Positions 7,834 through 17,775 of a stretch of DNA of 41,117 nt are shown here, piece by piece. The notes beneath the pieces were generated by a model, which worked only from the letters and a program-made list of their open reading frames with translations, did no database searches and had not been told where the DNA came from. Both the position numbers and the translations under genes were made by a program. The first letter of the stretch is position 1. Each line of letters opens with the position of its first letter. This stretch comes from Gammaproteobacteria bacterium (lineage in GTDB: Bacteria > Pseudomonadota > Gammaproteobacteria > Steroidobacterales > JABDKV01): NCBI GenBank assembly GCA_024638445.1, contig JAHEKH010000016.1, positions 1 through 41,117 on the forward strand, read 5' to 3'.

Positions 7834-8235
7834 GTGCTACAGGCTTTTTTCTGCGATAACGCGGCCGCCGATGGCGGCAAGCTGCACATCCACGGCATTT
7901 TTAACGAGCTGATGGCCGAGGGCTTTCCCGCGCGCCAGGAGCGGCTCGTCCTGTGTGGCGTCATTGAATGGCACGACAAGGCGGCCGGACGGCAGGAATT
8001 TTCTGTCGACCTGCTCGACCCCGGAGACCAGTCGGTTTATACCGTTGAGGGTCATACCGACGTACACGCCGTGATCTCCGGCCGCCCGCCGCCACGCACG
8101 CACCTGGTTTTGCCACTGGAAAACGTGGTGTTTCCTGTTGCGGGTCGCTATCGCACCCGCTTCCGCCTTGCCGAGGGCGAGATTTTCGGTCCCGATCTTT
8201 ACCTGTCGGACGCGCGCGAACTCGATCCCACCTAG
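7834..8235 (+). CDS. Hypothetical protein (possibly DUF6941-like)
   Basis: GTG start immediately after the cytochrome stop; LQAFFCDNAAADGGKLHIHGIFNEL. Family assignment uncertain. Confidence 0.7.
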   Translation: MLQAFFCDNAAADGGKLHIHGIFNELMAEGFPARQERLVLCGVIEWHDKAAGRQEFSVDLLDPGDQSVYTVEGHTDVHAVISGRPPPRTHLVLPLENVVFPVAGRYRTRFRLAEGEIFGPDLYLSDARELDPT

Positions 8236-8319
8236 CTGCGTTGCAGCATGACAGCGAACCGTTAACAAGTGCAACATGCTGTAACTCTTGCATCGCACTA
8301 ACCATAAAGGATCTGGGGG

Positions 8320-8865
8320 ATGTCCGTATCGGTTCTCGCGGCGCTGCGGACCTTTAAAAAATACGCTCTGATTGCACTGGCCGTGATCGTCGGTTTTACT
8401 GCTGGTCACTGGGTAAATGCGGCGTTTTACAGCGAAAACGCACCGGTGCAACCAATAGAGTTCAGTCACAAGATTCATGCGCAGGACAACGAGATCCCGT
8501 GCATGCATTGTCACGTTCACGTTGCGCGTTCCATCAACGCAACCGTTCCCAGCGTCAACAAGTGCATGAACTGCCACCGCAATATGCCGGGCGTCTGGGA
8601 AACCCCGGAGATCGTCAAGCTGCGTGGTTACTGGGAACGCCAGGAACCCATCCCCTGGATCAAGGTGCACGACCTTCCCGATTTCGCCTATTTCCCGCAC
8701 AAGCGGCATATCCAGGCGGGCGTCGATTGCGCAAATTGTCATGGGGACGTGGCCGGAATGGACCGGGTCAAGCAGGTGGAGCCACTGAAGATGCAGTGGT
8801 GTCTGGATTGCCACAACGAGCGGCAGGTCGAGCACGGGCGCGACTGCTGGACTTGTCACAAGTAA
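8320..8865 (+). CDS. actA: Alternative Complex III subunit ActA-like pentaheme cytochrome c
   Basis: N-terminal TM; five CxxCH motifs (CMHCH, CMNCH, CANCH, CLDCH, CWTCH); first gene of the act operon. Confidence 0.9.
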   Translation: MSVSVLAALRTFKKYALIALAVIVGFTAGHWVNAAFYSENAPVQPIEFSHKIHAQDNEIPCMHCHVHVARSINATVPSVNKCMNCHRNMPGVWETPEIVKLRGYWERQEPIPWIKVHDLPDFAYFPHKRHIQAGVDCANCHGDVAGMDRVKQVEPLKMQWCLDCHNERQVEHGRDCWTCHK

Positions 8866-8882
8866 GGCGGGATTGATACGAG

Positions 8883-11084
8883 ATGTCGGGCATAGACCGG
8901 AGAGATTTCCTGATGCTGGTCGGTGCCGGAACCGCGGGTGCCGGAGCGGGTTTCCTGGTCAAGGAAAGCAGCAAGAACCGGCCCGAGCAGTACATTCCCT
9001 ACGTTGCCACGCCCGAGGATTACACCCCGGGCATCGCCACCTGGTACAAGACCGTCTGCCAGCAGTGCGCTGCGGGTTGCGGTATCGAAGTGCGGGTACG
9101 CGAAGGACGCGCCAAGAAAATCGAAGGAAATGCCCTGCACCCGGTCAGCCAGGGCCGCAGCTGTGCGTTGGGCCAGTCGTCGCTCAACGTGCTCTATAAC
9201 CCGGATCGCCTGCGCCAGCCACAGCAGTCCCGTGGCGAACGCGGCTCGGGGGTGTTTCAGCCGATCGGGTGGGAGCAGGCCTATACAACGGTATCGGACC
9301 GGCTGGCGTCGTTGCGTCGCGCCGGCAAGGGCGATCGCGTCGCGCTGCTGACGGGCAACGTACGCGGTCACCTGCACGAGCTGCTGGAAACATTCATGGC
9401 GGGTGTCGGCTCCAGCCGTTACCTGCAGTACGACTTCCTGGTTCCGGAAAACCTGCTCGCCGCCAACCAGGCCAGCTACGGGCGTGCGGAGCTGCCTTAT
9501 TACGACATCGGCAATGCCGACTTCGTGCTGTCTTTCGGCGCCGATTACCTGTCGCACTGGCTGTCGCCGGTGCACTACGGACTGGGCTACGGCAAGCTGC
9601 GCCAGGGCCCCGGCCGCGAGCGCGGACTGGTCGTGCAGGTTGAGCCACGCATGTCGCTGAGCGGCGCAAACGCTGACCACTGGCTGCCGGCCAGGCCCGG
9701 CAGCGAGGGACTGGTCGCGTTGGCGATTGCGGGAAGGCTGGGCGCGCCGGGCGCGTCGGCTTACAGCGTCGAGCGTGCGGCCGCCGCCAGCGGTCTCGAC
9801 GCGGCAAAGATCGAAGACCTGGCCCAACACTTTGCAGAGGCGAAAAAACCGCTCGCGCTCATCGGCGGCGCGGCGCTTGCCGCGGAAAACGGCATGGCCA
9901 ATGCCGCTGCCGTCAACCTGCTTAACTCGGCCGGCGGCGGCGCCGTCACCAGCAATCCCGACCCCGCGTTTGGCGCCAGCGCCGCAAAACATATCGCCGG
10001 CTACCCGGGACTCAGGAAACTGGTTGACGAAATGAATGCCGGGCAGGTGGATGCGCTGATAATTGCCGACACCAATCCACTGCATTCGACGCCCGAGTCG
10101 CTGGGTTTGCGCGAGGCGATTGCCAGGGTGCCCTTCGTCGCCGCGATTTCGCCGTTCATCGACGACACATCGGCGATGGCCGACGTGATCCTTGCGCCTC
10201 ATTCCTTCCTAGAAAGCTGGTCCGATGACACGCCGCAGCCCGGCGTCGGCATCGCCAGTGCGTCGATTGCGCAGCCGGTAGTGGCACCGGTACACGACAC
10301 GCGTGATTTCGGCGACATCGTGATTGAAATTGGCCGGCGGCTGGGCCGCGATGTCGCCACGCAGCTGCCGTGGGAAAACACGCTGGAGTTTCTACAGGCA
10401 CGCTGGCGCGAACTCTATGGTCCGCGCAGCGCCGAACTGGGCAGCATGGAGTTCGGCAAGTTCTGGAACAACGTGCTGCAGGCGGGCGTGTGGGCCGAGA
10501 ACCGGAAGGGACCGGCGCTGCCCGCGGTCAGCCGGGTCATCGATCCGGGCGAACCGGCAGCAGCGGGCGACGGTTTCTACTTTCACCCTTACGTGAGCCT
10601 GGCGATGGCCGATGGCCGCGGCGCCAACCTGCCCTGGCAGCAGGAGCTGCCCGATCCACTGACCGGCATGGTCTACAACAGCTGGGTCGAGCTGAATCCG
10701 GCAACGGCAAAGGAACTCGGTGTGGAGGACGGCGACGTGGTCACCGTCAGCGCTGCCGGCGGCAGCCTCGAAGCGCCGGTCGTCGTTTATCCGGCGGTGC
10801 GGCCCGATGTCGTCGCGATGCCCATGGGGCAGGGTCACCGCACCTTTGGCCGGTACGCCAGCGGCCGGGGCGCCAATCCCCTGTCGATCGTCGACGAAAC
10901 CGTCGACCGCGACAGCGGCGCGCTGGCCTGGGGTTCGACCACGGTAAGCGTTGCGAAGACGGGCCGGCGGGTGAAGCTGATCCGGCAGTCCGGCACGCCG
11001 CGTGACCTGGGCCGCTCGATACTGGGTCCGTACGGCGAGGGCGGCAAACCCGCCCCGCATGGCGATGATGAACATCACGGTTGA
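8883..11084 (+). CDS. ActB1-type molybdopterin-oxidoreductase-like subunit, Tat-exported
   Basis: Twin-arginine leader (RRDFLMLVGAG); CX2CX3CX27C N-terminal Fe-S motif (CQQCAAGC...C); molybdopterin oxidoreductase-like body; C-terminal domain with VVAMPMGQGHRTFGRYASGRGANP. Confidence 0.9.
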   Translation: MSGIDRRDFLMLVGAGTAGAGAGFLVKESSKNRPEQYIPYVATPEDYTPGIATWYKTVCQQCAAGCGIEVRVREGRAKKIEGNALHPVSQGRSCALGQSSLNVLYNPDRLRQPQQSRGERGSGVFQPIGWEQAYTTVSDRLASLRRAGKGDRVALLTGNVRGHLHELLETFMAGVGSSRYLQYDFLVPENLLAANQASYGRAELPYYDIGNADFVLSFGADYLSHWLSPVHYGLGYGKLRQGPGRERGLVVQVEPRMSLSGANADHWLPARPGSEGLVALAIAGRLGAPGASAYSVERAAAASGLDAAKIEDLAQHFAEAKKPLALIGGAALAAENGMANAAAVNLLNSAGGGAVTSNPDPAFGASAAKHIAGYPGLRKLVDEMNAGQVDALIIADTNPLHSTPESLGLREAIARVPFVAAISPFIDDTSAMADVILAPHSFLESWSDDTPQPGVGIASASIAQPVVAPVHDTRDFGDIVIEIGRRLGRDVATQLPWENTLEFLQARWRELYGPRSAELGSMEFGKFWNNVLQAGVWAENRKGPALPAVSRVIDPGEPAAAGDGFYFHPYVSLAMADGRGANLPWQQELPDPLTGMVYNSWVELNPATAKELGVEDGDVVTVSAAGGSLEAPVVVYPAVRPDVVAMPMGQGHRTFGRYASGRGANPLSIVDETVDRDSGALAWGSTTVSVAKTGRRVKLIRQSGTPRDLGRSILGPYGEGGKPAPHGDDEHHG

Positions 11085-11100
11085 GCAGACGGAGTAACCC

Positions 11101-11845
<745 letters not shown>

Positions 11846-11853
<8 letters not shown>

Positions 11854-13192
11854 TACCGAATACCGCGAACCCGAATGGGATGAGGTAAACAAGGACGTCC
11901 TGCGCTCGATGCTGGTCACCACGCCAAAGTACTGGTGGCTGCTCGGCACGATGATGACCATAGCCGCGGTGTGTTTTTTCCTGCCGTGGATCTACCAGTG
12001 GAACGTCGGCGTCGGCGCTGCGGGCATGAACCGAAATGCCGTGTGGGGCACCTACCTGTCCAACTTCATCTTCTGGATCGGGCTGAGCCACTCGGGCACG
12101 CTGCTGTCGGCGGTGCTGCACATCACCCAGAGTTCCTGGCGCAAGACTATTTATCGCAGCGCGGAGGCCATGACGCTGTTCTCCCTGATGACCGCGGCGA
12201 TGTTCGTCATGGTGCACGTGGGCCGGGTCTGGTACGTGCACTGGAGTTTCCCGCTGCCCAACGCGATGGGCCTGTGGCCGAACTTTCGCTCGCCGCTGAT
12301 GTTCGACGTCATGGCGATCACCACTTACCTGACCGCCAGTTCGATCTTCATTTACATGGGTTCGGTACCGGATTTCGCCGCGGTGCGTGACAACAGTACG
12401 GGTATGCGGCGGCGGCTCTACACAATCTTCTCGTTTGGCTGGCGTGGCACCGAGCACCAGTGGCATACGCTGAACTGGGCCTACACCTTCTTTGCGGTCT
12501 TCGTCATTCCGCTGGCGGTGTCGGTTCACAGCATCGTGTCCTGGGATTTCGCGCTGTCCGTCGTGCCGGGCCTGCACCACACGATCTTTGCGCCGTATTT
12601 CGTTTGCGGCGCGATCTACTCGGGCACCGCCGGCATCGTCACCGTCATGTATCTGCTGCGTAAAGCCTTCGGCTACGAGAAATACATCCGCGAGATTCAC
12701 GTCGACAATCTCGGCAAGCTGCTGCTGGTGCTGTCGCTGATCTGGACCTACATCAACATCATGGAAGTGTTCAATGCCTGGTACGGCGGCACCTCGGCCG
12801 AGGCCGAGTGGCTGAAGTTCCGCATGGCGGGGCCGTACGCGATCCTGTACTGGGAGATGATCCTGTTCTGTGCCGTTGCACCGCTGGTGATGTTCTCCAA
12901 CAAGTTCCGGCGCAACTGGAACAAGATGCTGGTGCTGTCGATCCTGATCAATATCGGCATGCTGACCGAACGTTTCATCATCGTCGGTACCGCGCTGCCG
13001 CGTAAGTACCTGCCGGATTCATTCGGTTTTTACCTGCCCAGCCTGGTCGAGGTGTCGATCACCATCGGCTCGTTCGCCATTTTTGCCACGCTGTTCCTGA
13101 TCTTCGTCAAGTGGGTTCCCTGTATCTCGATCTACGAGACCAAGGAAACGCTGACGCCGCTGCGGAGGGATGCCAAATGGCAGAAAGCCTGA
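11846..13192 (+). CDS. actC: Alternative Complex III subunit ActC, NrfD-like integral membrane protein
   Basis: Multiple TM helices; NrfD/PsrC-like WSFPLPNAMGLWPNFRSPLMFDVMAI; starts inside the end of ActB2 (overlap). Confidence 0.93.
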
Positions 13193-13674
13193 TCGCAACG
13201 TACGAGTACGAAGAAGACTTTCTCGACGTAGCCGGGAAACTGAAGGGCATGAACGTGCCGCTGACCGTCATGACGCCCATTCCGATGCATGATGTCGAGA
13301 AGGTGCTGGGCATCGGCAAGAGCAAGGTTCGTTTTTTCTCACTCGCCGGGGCGATCCTCGGCGGCCTGTCGGGTTTTGCGCTGGCCGTCGGCACGGCGAT
13401 GGTCTTCGTCCTGCCGACCGGCGGACGGCCGATCATCCCCATCCCGCCTTACCTGGTCATCGGCTACGAGATGACGATCCTGTTCGGCGTACTCGCCACG
13501 CTGCTCGGTTTTCATGTTGTCTCACGGCTGCCTGCCTGGGAGGAGGCGCCGTACACGCCGGAGGCGAATATCGACCGTTTCGTGATTTCCGTACCGATCG
13601 AGGGCGATGTATCGGCGGTCGAGAGCGTCCTGCGGGAAGGCGGCGCGGACCAGGTCAAGCGGGTGGAGTACTGA
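13177..13674 (+). CDS. actD: Alternative Complex III subunit ActD (DUF3341)
   Basis: MAESLIATYEYEEDFLDVAGKLKGMNVPLTVMTPIPMHDVEKVLG; two TM helices; overlaps the ActC 3' end by 16 nt. Confidence 0.92.
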   Translation: MAESLIATYEYEEDFLDVAGKLKGMNVPLTVMTPIPMHDVEKVLGIGKSKVRFFSLAGAILGGLSGFALAVGTAMVFVLPTGGRPIIPIPPYLVIGYEMTILFGVLATLLGFHVVSRLPAWEEAPYTPEANIDRFVISVPIEGDVSAVESVLREGGADQVKRVEY

Positions 13675-13675
13675 G

Positions 13676-14188
13676 ATGCGGCGCATAGTGTTCTTGCTGA
13701 TGCTGGCAACGAGTGGCGCGGCGCTGGCTTTGCCCTGGTCGAAAGACATGGTCGATCAGCCTTCGGTCAAGCCGCAGGAAACGCTGGTGCGCGAGGCTCC
13801 GGACTCTGTGCCGAAGTCCGGCAAAGAGGCGATGCCCGTGCCTTCGGATGTCGCTGAGGTCGTGCGCTCGCGCCTGCAGGCTGGTCAGCAGCTCAACAAC
13901 CCGGCATCGATGACGGCGGAATCGATCGAGCGCGGCAAAGAGATTTACGAGATTCATTGCCTGGTATGCCACGGCGACACCGGCAAGGGCGACGGTGCTG
14001 TCGGCAAGAAGTTCGTGCCACCGCCGATGGACCTCTCGACCGACTACGTGCAGCTGCAGGCCGACGGGCAGATTTACTACACGATTACTCACGGCGGCGT
14101 TGCCATGCCGTTCTACAGGGATGCGATCGAGGAAATCGACCGCTGGCACCTGGTTAATTACGTCAAGAGCGAGTTGAAAGCGCAATGA
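13676..14188 (+). CDS. actE: Alternative Complex III subunit ActE, monoheme cytochrome c
   Basis: Signal peptide; single CLVCHG heme motif; GVAMPFYRD axial Met region; position after ActD. Confidence 0.92.
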   Translation: MRRIVFLLMLATSGAALALPWSKDMVDQPSVKPQETLVREAPDSVPKSGKEAMPVPSDVAEVVRSRLQAGQQLNNPASMTAESIERGKEIYEIHCLVCHGDTGKGDGAVGKKFVPPPMDLSTDYVQLQADGQIYYTITHGGVAMPFYRDAIEEIDRWHLVNYVKSELKAQ

Positions 14189-15471
14189 ACGAGGCCAGCG
14201 CAACGGCGGCGATTCCCCGTCACTACGGCGTCGACCGCCGTCCGGCGTACAACACCGCCCGGCTGGTCGTAGCCGCCGTGTTTGTGCTCAGCACCGTCGC
14301 GGCGATCTTCGCCCTGCCGGGTGACGATGCCGGGGGCTGGGGCATGTTCCTGGCAACCTTCCTGTTCCTGCAGGGGTTGACGCAATTTGGTATCGCCTTC
14401 ACCGCCATCATGCGGTTGTCAGGCGGATTCTGGGCGCGGCCGCCGTTCCGTTTGGCCGAAGTCACCACGCTGGCGTTCATGCCGATTTCCTTCATCGGCA
14501 TCCTGGTGATTTACTTTGGTGCCCGGCACCAGCTGTTTTTCTGGCTGTCGCCGGAGCCCGGCGAACACCTGAGCCCCTGGCTGGGCGAGGGCAAGCTGCT
14601 GTTCCGGGCGCTTGTCACGCAGGTCGTCTTTTACGCCTTTGCCTTCCACTATGTGCGCATGAGCGTGCGGCCTGATATCAACGCCTCCGCGGGCGAGTCT
14701 ACCGGTGGGCTGGGACGACTCGTGCGCAGCCTGTTTGGCGGTGGCGGCGCAACCGATCCCGCGGCGCTGACGCACCGGCTGTACTGGTGGTCGGTACCCA
14801 TCCTGATGATCGCCGGGCTGGCGAACACTTTTATTTCCTGGGATTTTGCAATGATGCTGTGGCCGCACTACCACAGCACCATATTCACGATGTACTACAT
14901 GATTGGCTGCATCTTCGGCGGCACGGCACTCGTTTTACTGCTGGCGGCGCTGCAGCGACGTTACGTCAGCATGGACAGCGTGTTCAGCACGCGGCAGGTC
15001 AAGAACATCGGCATCATGCTGACGGGCTTCATGTGCCTGTGGCTGTATTTTTTCTGGGCCCAGTACTTCGTGTCCTGGTTTGGCAACCTGCCGCACGAAA
15101 TGCGGCCTCTCAACGCCAAGATGACCGGTCATTACGGACCGATTTTCTGGGTGTCGATCGCCTGTCTTTTCATGTTGCCACTGGCCTTCCTGATCTTCGC
15201 CAGGGTCAAGCGCAACCTCTTGCTGGCCAGCATCGTGGCTACCCTGATCTGCACCGGTGTCTGGCTCAACCGGTATCTCATGGTGGTGCCGGCGCGCTGG
15301 GAGGAACACCTTCCGTTCAGCACCCTGGGCGGGGCGGCTGGTACAATCGCACTTTTCAGCGGCTTTCTGCTGCTGCTGCTGTTGCTGTTCGATGCGTTCC
15401 CGATGCTGGCGCGCTGGGAGCTGGAGCAGATCCCGGAAAAAGACCGGGAACAATGGCACAGTAAGCACTGA
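14185..15471 (+). CDS. actF: Alternative Complex III subunit ActF, membrane protein
   Basis: About ten TM segments, ActF-like; ATGA overlap with actE. Confidence 0.92.
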   Translation: MNEASATAAIPRHYGVDRRPAYNTARLVVAAVFVLSTVAAIFALPGDDAGGWGMFLATFLFLQGLTQFGIAFTAIMRLSGGFWARPPFRLAEVTTLAFMPISFIGILVIYFGARHQLFFWLSPEPGEHLSPWLGEGKLLFRALVTQVVFYAFAFHYVRMSVRPDINASAGESTGGLGRLVRSLFGGGGATDPAALTHRLYWWSVPILMIAGLANTFISWDFAMMLWPHYHSTIFTMYYMIGCIFGGTALVLLLAALQRRYVSMDSVFSTRQVKNIGIMLTGFMCLWLYFFWAQYFVSWFGNLPHEMRPLNAKMTGHYGPIFWVSIACLFMLPLAFLIFARVKRNLLLASIVATLICTGVWLNRYLMVVPARWEEHLPFSTLGGAAGTIALFSGFLLLLLLLFDAFPMLARWELEQIPEKDREQWHSKH

Positions 15472-15493
15472 TCTCGGGCCGCGGGAAGCGGAT

Positions 15494-16450
15494 ATGCCGG
15501 TAATTCATCTCCAACGCAAGATCAAGGCCCACGCCGATGTGGTCTGGCGGGTAATCAGCGACCTGGAGTCCTTCGCCGAGGTTTCATCCCATATCGCCAG
15601 CGTGGAGATGCTGGGCGGCGAGAAAGAAACCGTCCGTCGGCGGCTGACCAGTCATCACGGCTATTCCTGGACCGAGCACTGCGTCATGTGGAACGAGGGA
15701 CATGGTTATGCCATGGAAGTCGATTCCAGCGACAAGGTCTATCCCTTCAGGTCGATGCACCGGCGTTTCGAGCTGGAGGAGCACGACGACGGCGTAGTCC
15801 TGAGCATGCACTACAAGTACAAGCCCAAGTACGGCCTGTTTGGCCAGGCCTGGGACCTGCTGTTTCTGCATCGCAAGCGGCGCCAGCTATATGAAGACCT
15901 GCTCAATAACTGGATTGCGCGGATTCGCGATCTCGAATGGGCCTACACGGTAACCGTGGCGACGATACTCCAGAGCAAAGGCAGCGACGTGGTAACCGCC
16001 AGCGTCGACGACAGTATTTTCGAGGTCGCCAGGATACTGCGCAAGCACCGCATTGGCTGCGTGCTGATACGCGATCATGACGGCAGCCTGGCCGGGCTCG
16101 CTTCAGAACGCGATATCGTGTCGGGTCTTGGCGATCACGGACCCGAGGCCCTGAAGCTGCCGATTTGCGACGTCATGTCGCGCAAGCTCGTCGTCTGTGA
16201 GCCCCACAACGACATGGTATTCGTGATGGCCTGTATGACCGATCGCAAGGTGCGCCACCTGCCGGTCCTCGACGGCGGCGAGCTGGCCGGAATCATCAGC
16301 ATTGGCGACGTGGTCAAGGCCCGTATTTACAGCCTCGAGTCTGAGTCGGAGACGATGCGGGAGTACATTGCGGGACGCGAGTGGCGTTATCACCACAAGG
16401 TAACGGGTGTTCACGACGTCGCTGCATTGCGCCAGGAGCTGGGCAACTGA
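15494..16450 (+). CDS. SRPBCC (START/polyketide-cyclase-like) domain fused to a tandem CBS-domain pair
   Basis: N-term MPVIHLQRKIKAHADVVWRVISDLESFAEVSSHIASVEML is SRPBCC-like; C-term has two CBS repeats (VTASVDDSIFEVARILRKHRIGCVLIRD..., ...VMSRKLVVCEPHNDMVFVMACMTDRKVRHLPVLDGGELAGIISIGDVVK). Confidence 0.88.
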   Translation: MPVIHLQRKIKAHADVVWRVISDLESFAEVSSHIASVEMLGGEKETVRRRLTSHHGYSWTEHCVMWNEGHGYAMEVDSSDKVYPFRSMHRRFELEEHDDGVVLSMHYKYKPKYGLFGQAWDLLFLHRKRRQLYEDLLNNWIARIRDLEWAYTVTVATILQSKGSDVVTASVDDSIFEVARILRKHRIGCVLIRDHDGSLAGLASERDIVSGLGDHGPEALKLPICDVMSRKLVVCEPHNDMVFVMACMTDRKVRHLPVLDGGELAGIISIGDVVKARIYSLESESETMREYIAGREWRYHHKVTGVHDVAALRQELGN

Positions 16451-16545
16451 GATTGTAAATTGTTGCTACCCGGCGCCCCGTGGTCCGGGTGTTCCTTTAC
16501 AATCGCCGCATCATTAAAACCCACTTTATTCGGAGGAAACCGGGG

Positions 16546-16950
16546 ATGGCCAGAATTGCTGACATTGAGGGGATTGGCCCCGCCTACGCTGAAAAGCTGC
16601 AGGGTTGCGGCATCAAGACGACCGAGAAATTGCTGGAGATGGGCAGCTCGCCCAAGGGGCGCAAGGAAATCGCTTCCAAGTCCGGCCTGCCCGAAAAGCA
16701 GATCCTCGGCTGGGTAAACCGAGCCGACCTGACCCGCATCAAGGGCGTTGGCAGCGAGTATGCCGACCTGCTCGAATGCGCCGGCGTCGATACCGTGCCG
16801 GAGCTGAAGAATCGCAGCGCCCAGAACCTGCACGCCAAGATGGCCGAGATCAACGAGCAGAAAAAGCTCGTTCGCAAGCTTCCTACGGCCGACCAGGTCA
16901 CCGACTGGGTGGCACAGGCCAAGAAACTGCCGCGTGCAGTGAACTACTGA
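16546..16950 (+). CDS. DUF4332 helix-hairpin-helix protein
   Basis: IADIEGIGPAYAEKLQGCGIKTTEKLLEMG and IKGVGSEYADLLECAGVDTVPEL tandem HhH-like motifs; good RBS CGGAGGAA. Confidence 0.88.
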   Translation: MARIADIEGIGPAYAEKLQGCGIKTTEKLLEMGSSPKGRKEIASKSGLPEKQILGWVNRADLTRIKGVGSEYADLLECAGVDTVPELKNRSAQNLHAKMAEINEQKKLVRKLPTADQVTDWVAQAKKLPRAVNY

Positions 16951-16975
16951 TTGCGCCCGGCCACGAGCGACCAGA

Positions 16976-16999
16976 GGCCGGGCTTGTCCCGGCCTTTTT
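16976..16999 (+). terminator. Intrinsic terminator after the DUF4332 gene
   Basis: GGCCGGG-CTTGT-CCCGGCC-TTTTT. Confidence 0.88.
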
Positions 17000-17118
17000 A
17001 CATTCTGTGGCACCGGTAACGTGTCGTCACAATGAATCAACAACTGCAAAGTTTGCTGGCAGACGGGCAGGCGCGGGCCGATAATTTGTGCTCACCTGCT
17101 GCTCAAGGATAACAGTCG

Positions 17119-17307
17119 TTGAATTTCTTCTTCCGTAAACGGCGTGACAAAAAGACGGTCGCGCGCAAAGACAGTTCGCGTCAGCAGCCCGGCGAGATCG
17201 GGACTGATAAAGAGCCCCGTGGCTACGACCCTTATGACACCTTTCCCGGTGTATCACGGGAGCGTTTCGGCATGCGTCGTCGCAACGACGGCAAGTGGTC
17301 GTTCTGA
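17119..17307 (+). CDS. Small basic hypothetical protein (62 aa)
   Basis: TTG start with AAGGA upstream; MNFFFRKRRDKKTVARKDSSRQQPGEIGTDKEPRGYDPYDTFPGVSRERFGMRRRNDGKWSF. Confidence 0.5.
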   Translation: MNFFFRKRRDKKTVARKDSSRQQPGEIGTDKEPRGYDPYDTFPGVSRERFGMRRRNDGKWSF

Positions 17308-17323
17308 CTTAATACGCCCGCCG

Positions 17324-17356
17324 AAAAATAAAAAAACCCCGCTGATTAAAGCGGGG
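17324..17356 (-). terminator. Minus-strand-oriented intrinsic terminator
   Basis: 7-bp stem AAGCGGGG/CCCCGCTT-type (17337-17356) followed on the minus strand by TTTTTTTATTTTT. Confidence 0.65.
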
Positions 17357-17775
17357 TGTTCAGGTCCGGCGGTGGTGTTATTTTTATTCTTTTCTTGTTG
17401 TAGTTATAGCTCGCGGTTTTTGTCAGTTTCGCTTCGGGCGGATCGGGCATTCGGCGTCGCGGTAAGTCTGGGAACCGTGGCGTGACGCATTTCGAAATCT
17501 TCTCCCTGTCTGATCTCCCTGCATGCCGCGTCGTTTTCTCTTGCGGAAACTCGTTGCGTGCATACAGAGACTTATAAGCAGGTTCTGTGCCAGCCTGGCG
17601 GGTTGCTATGCGAATCAGCCGGATACACGATCCGCTGCTAAATTTATGTAAAATAAGAAAAAATTTGGGTCCTCGATAGGGGTTACGCTGTAAGAAATGC
17701 CGACAGCCGCAGCAGGACTTAAGTCATGACGCAAAACGGGTGGTTACGCCGCGACCCTGGCAGTACGCTTTGTCC

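Noticed and set aside
8856-10202. 448-aa minus-strand ORF
   Set aside because: Antisense to the ActB1 gene; a typical GC-rich shadow ORF.
17679-17760. Possible second GEMM riboswitch before the ada-like gene (TGACGCAAAACGGGTGGTTACGCC)
   Set aside because: Resembles only the GACGCAAA part; no AGGGCAAACC partner strand, GNRA-capped P2 or P3 stem could be found.
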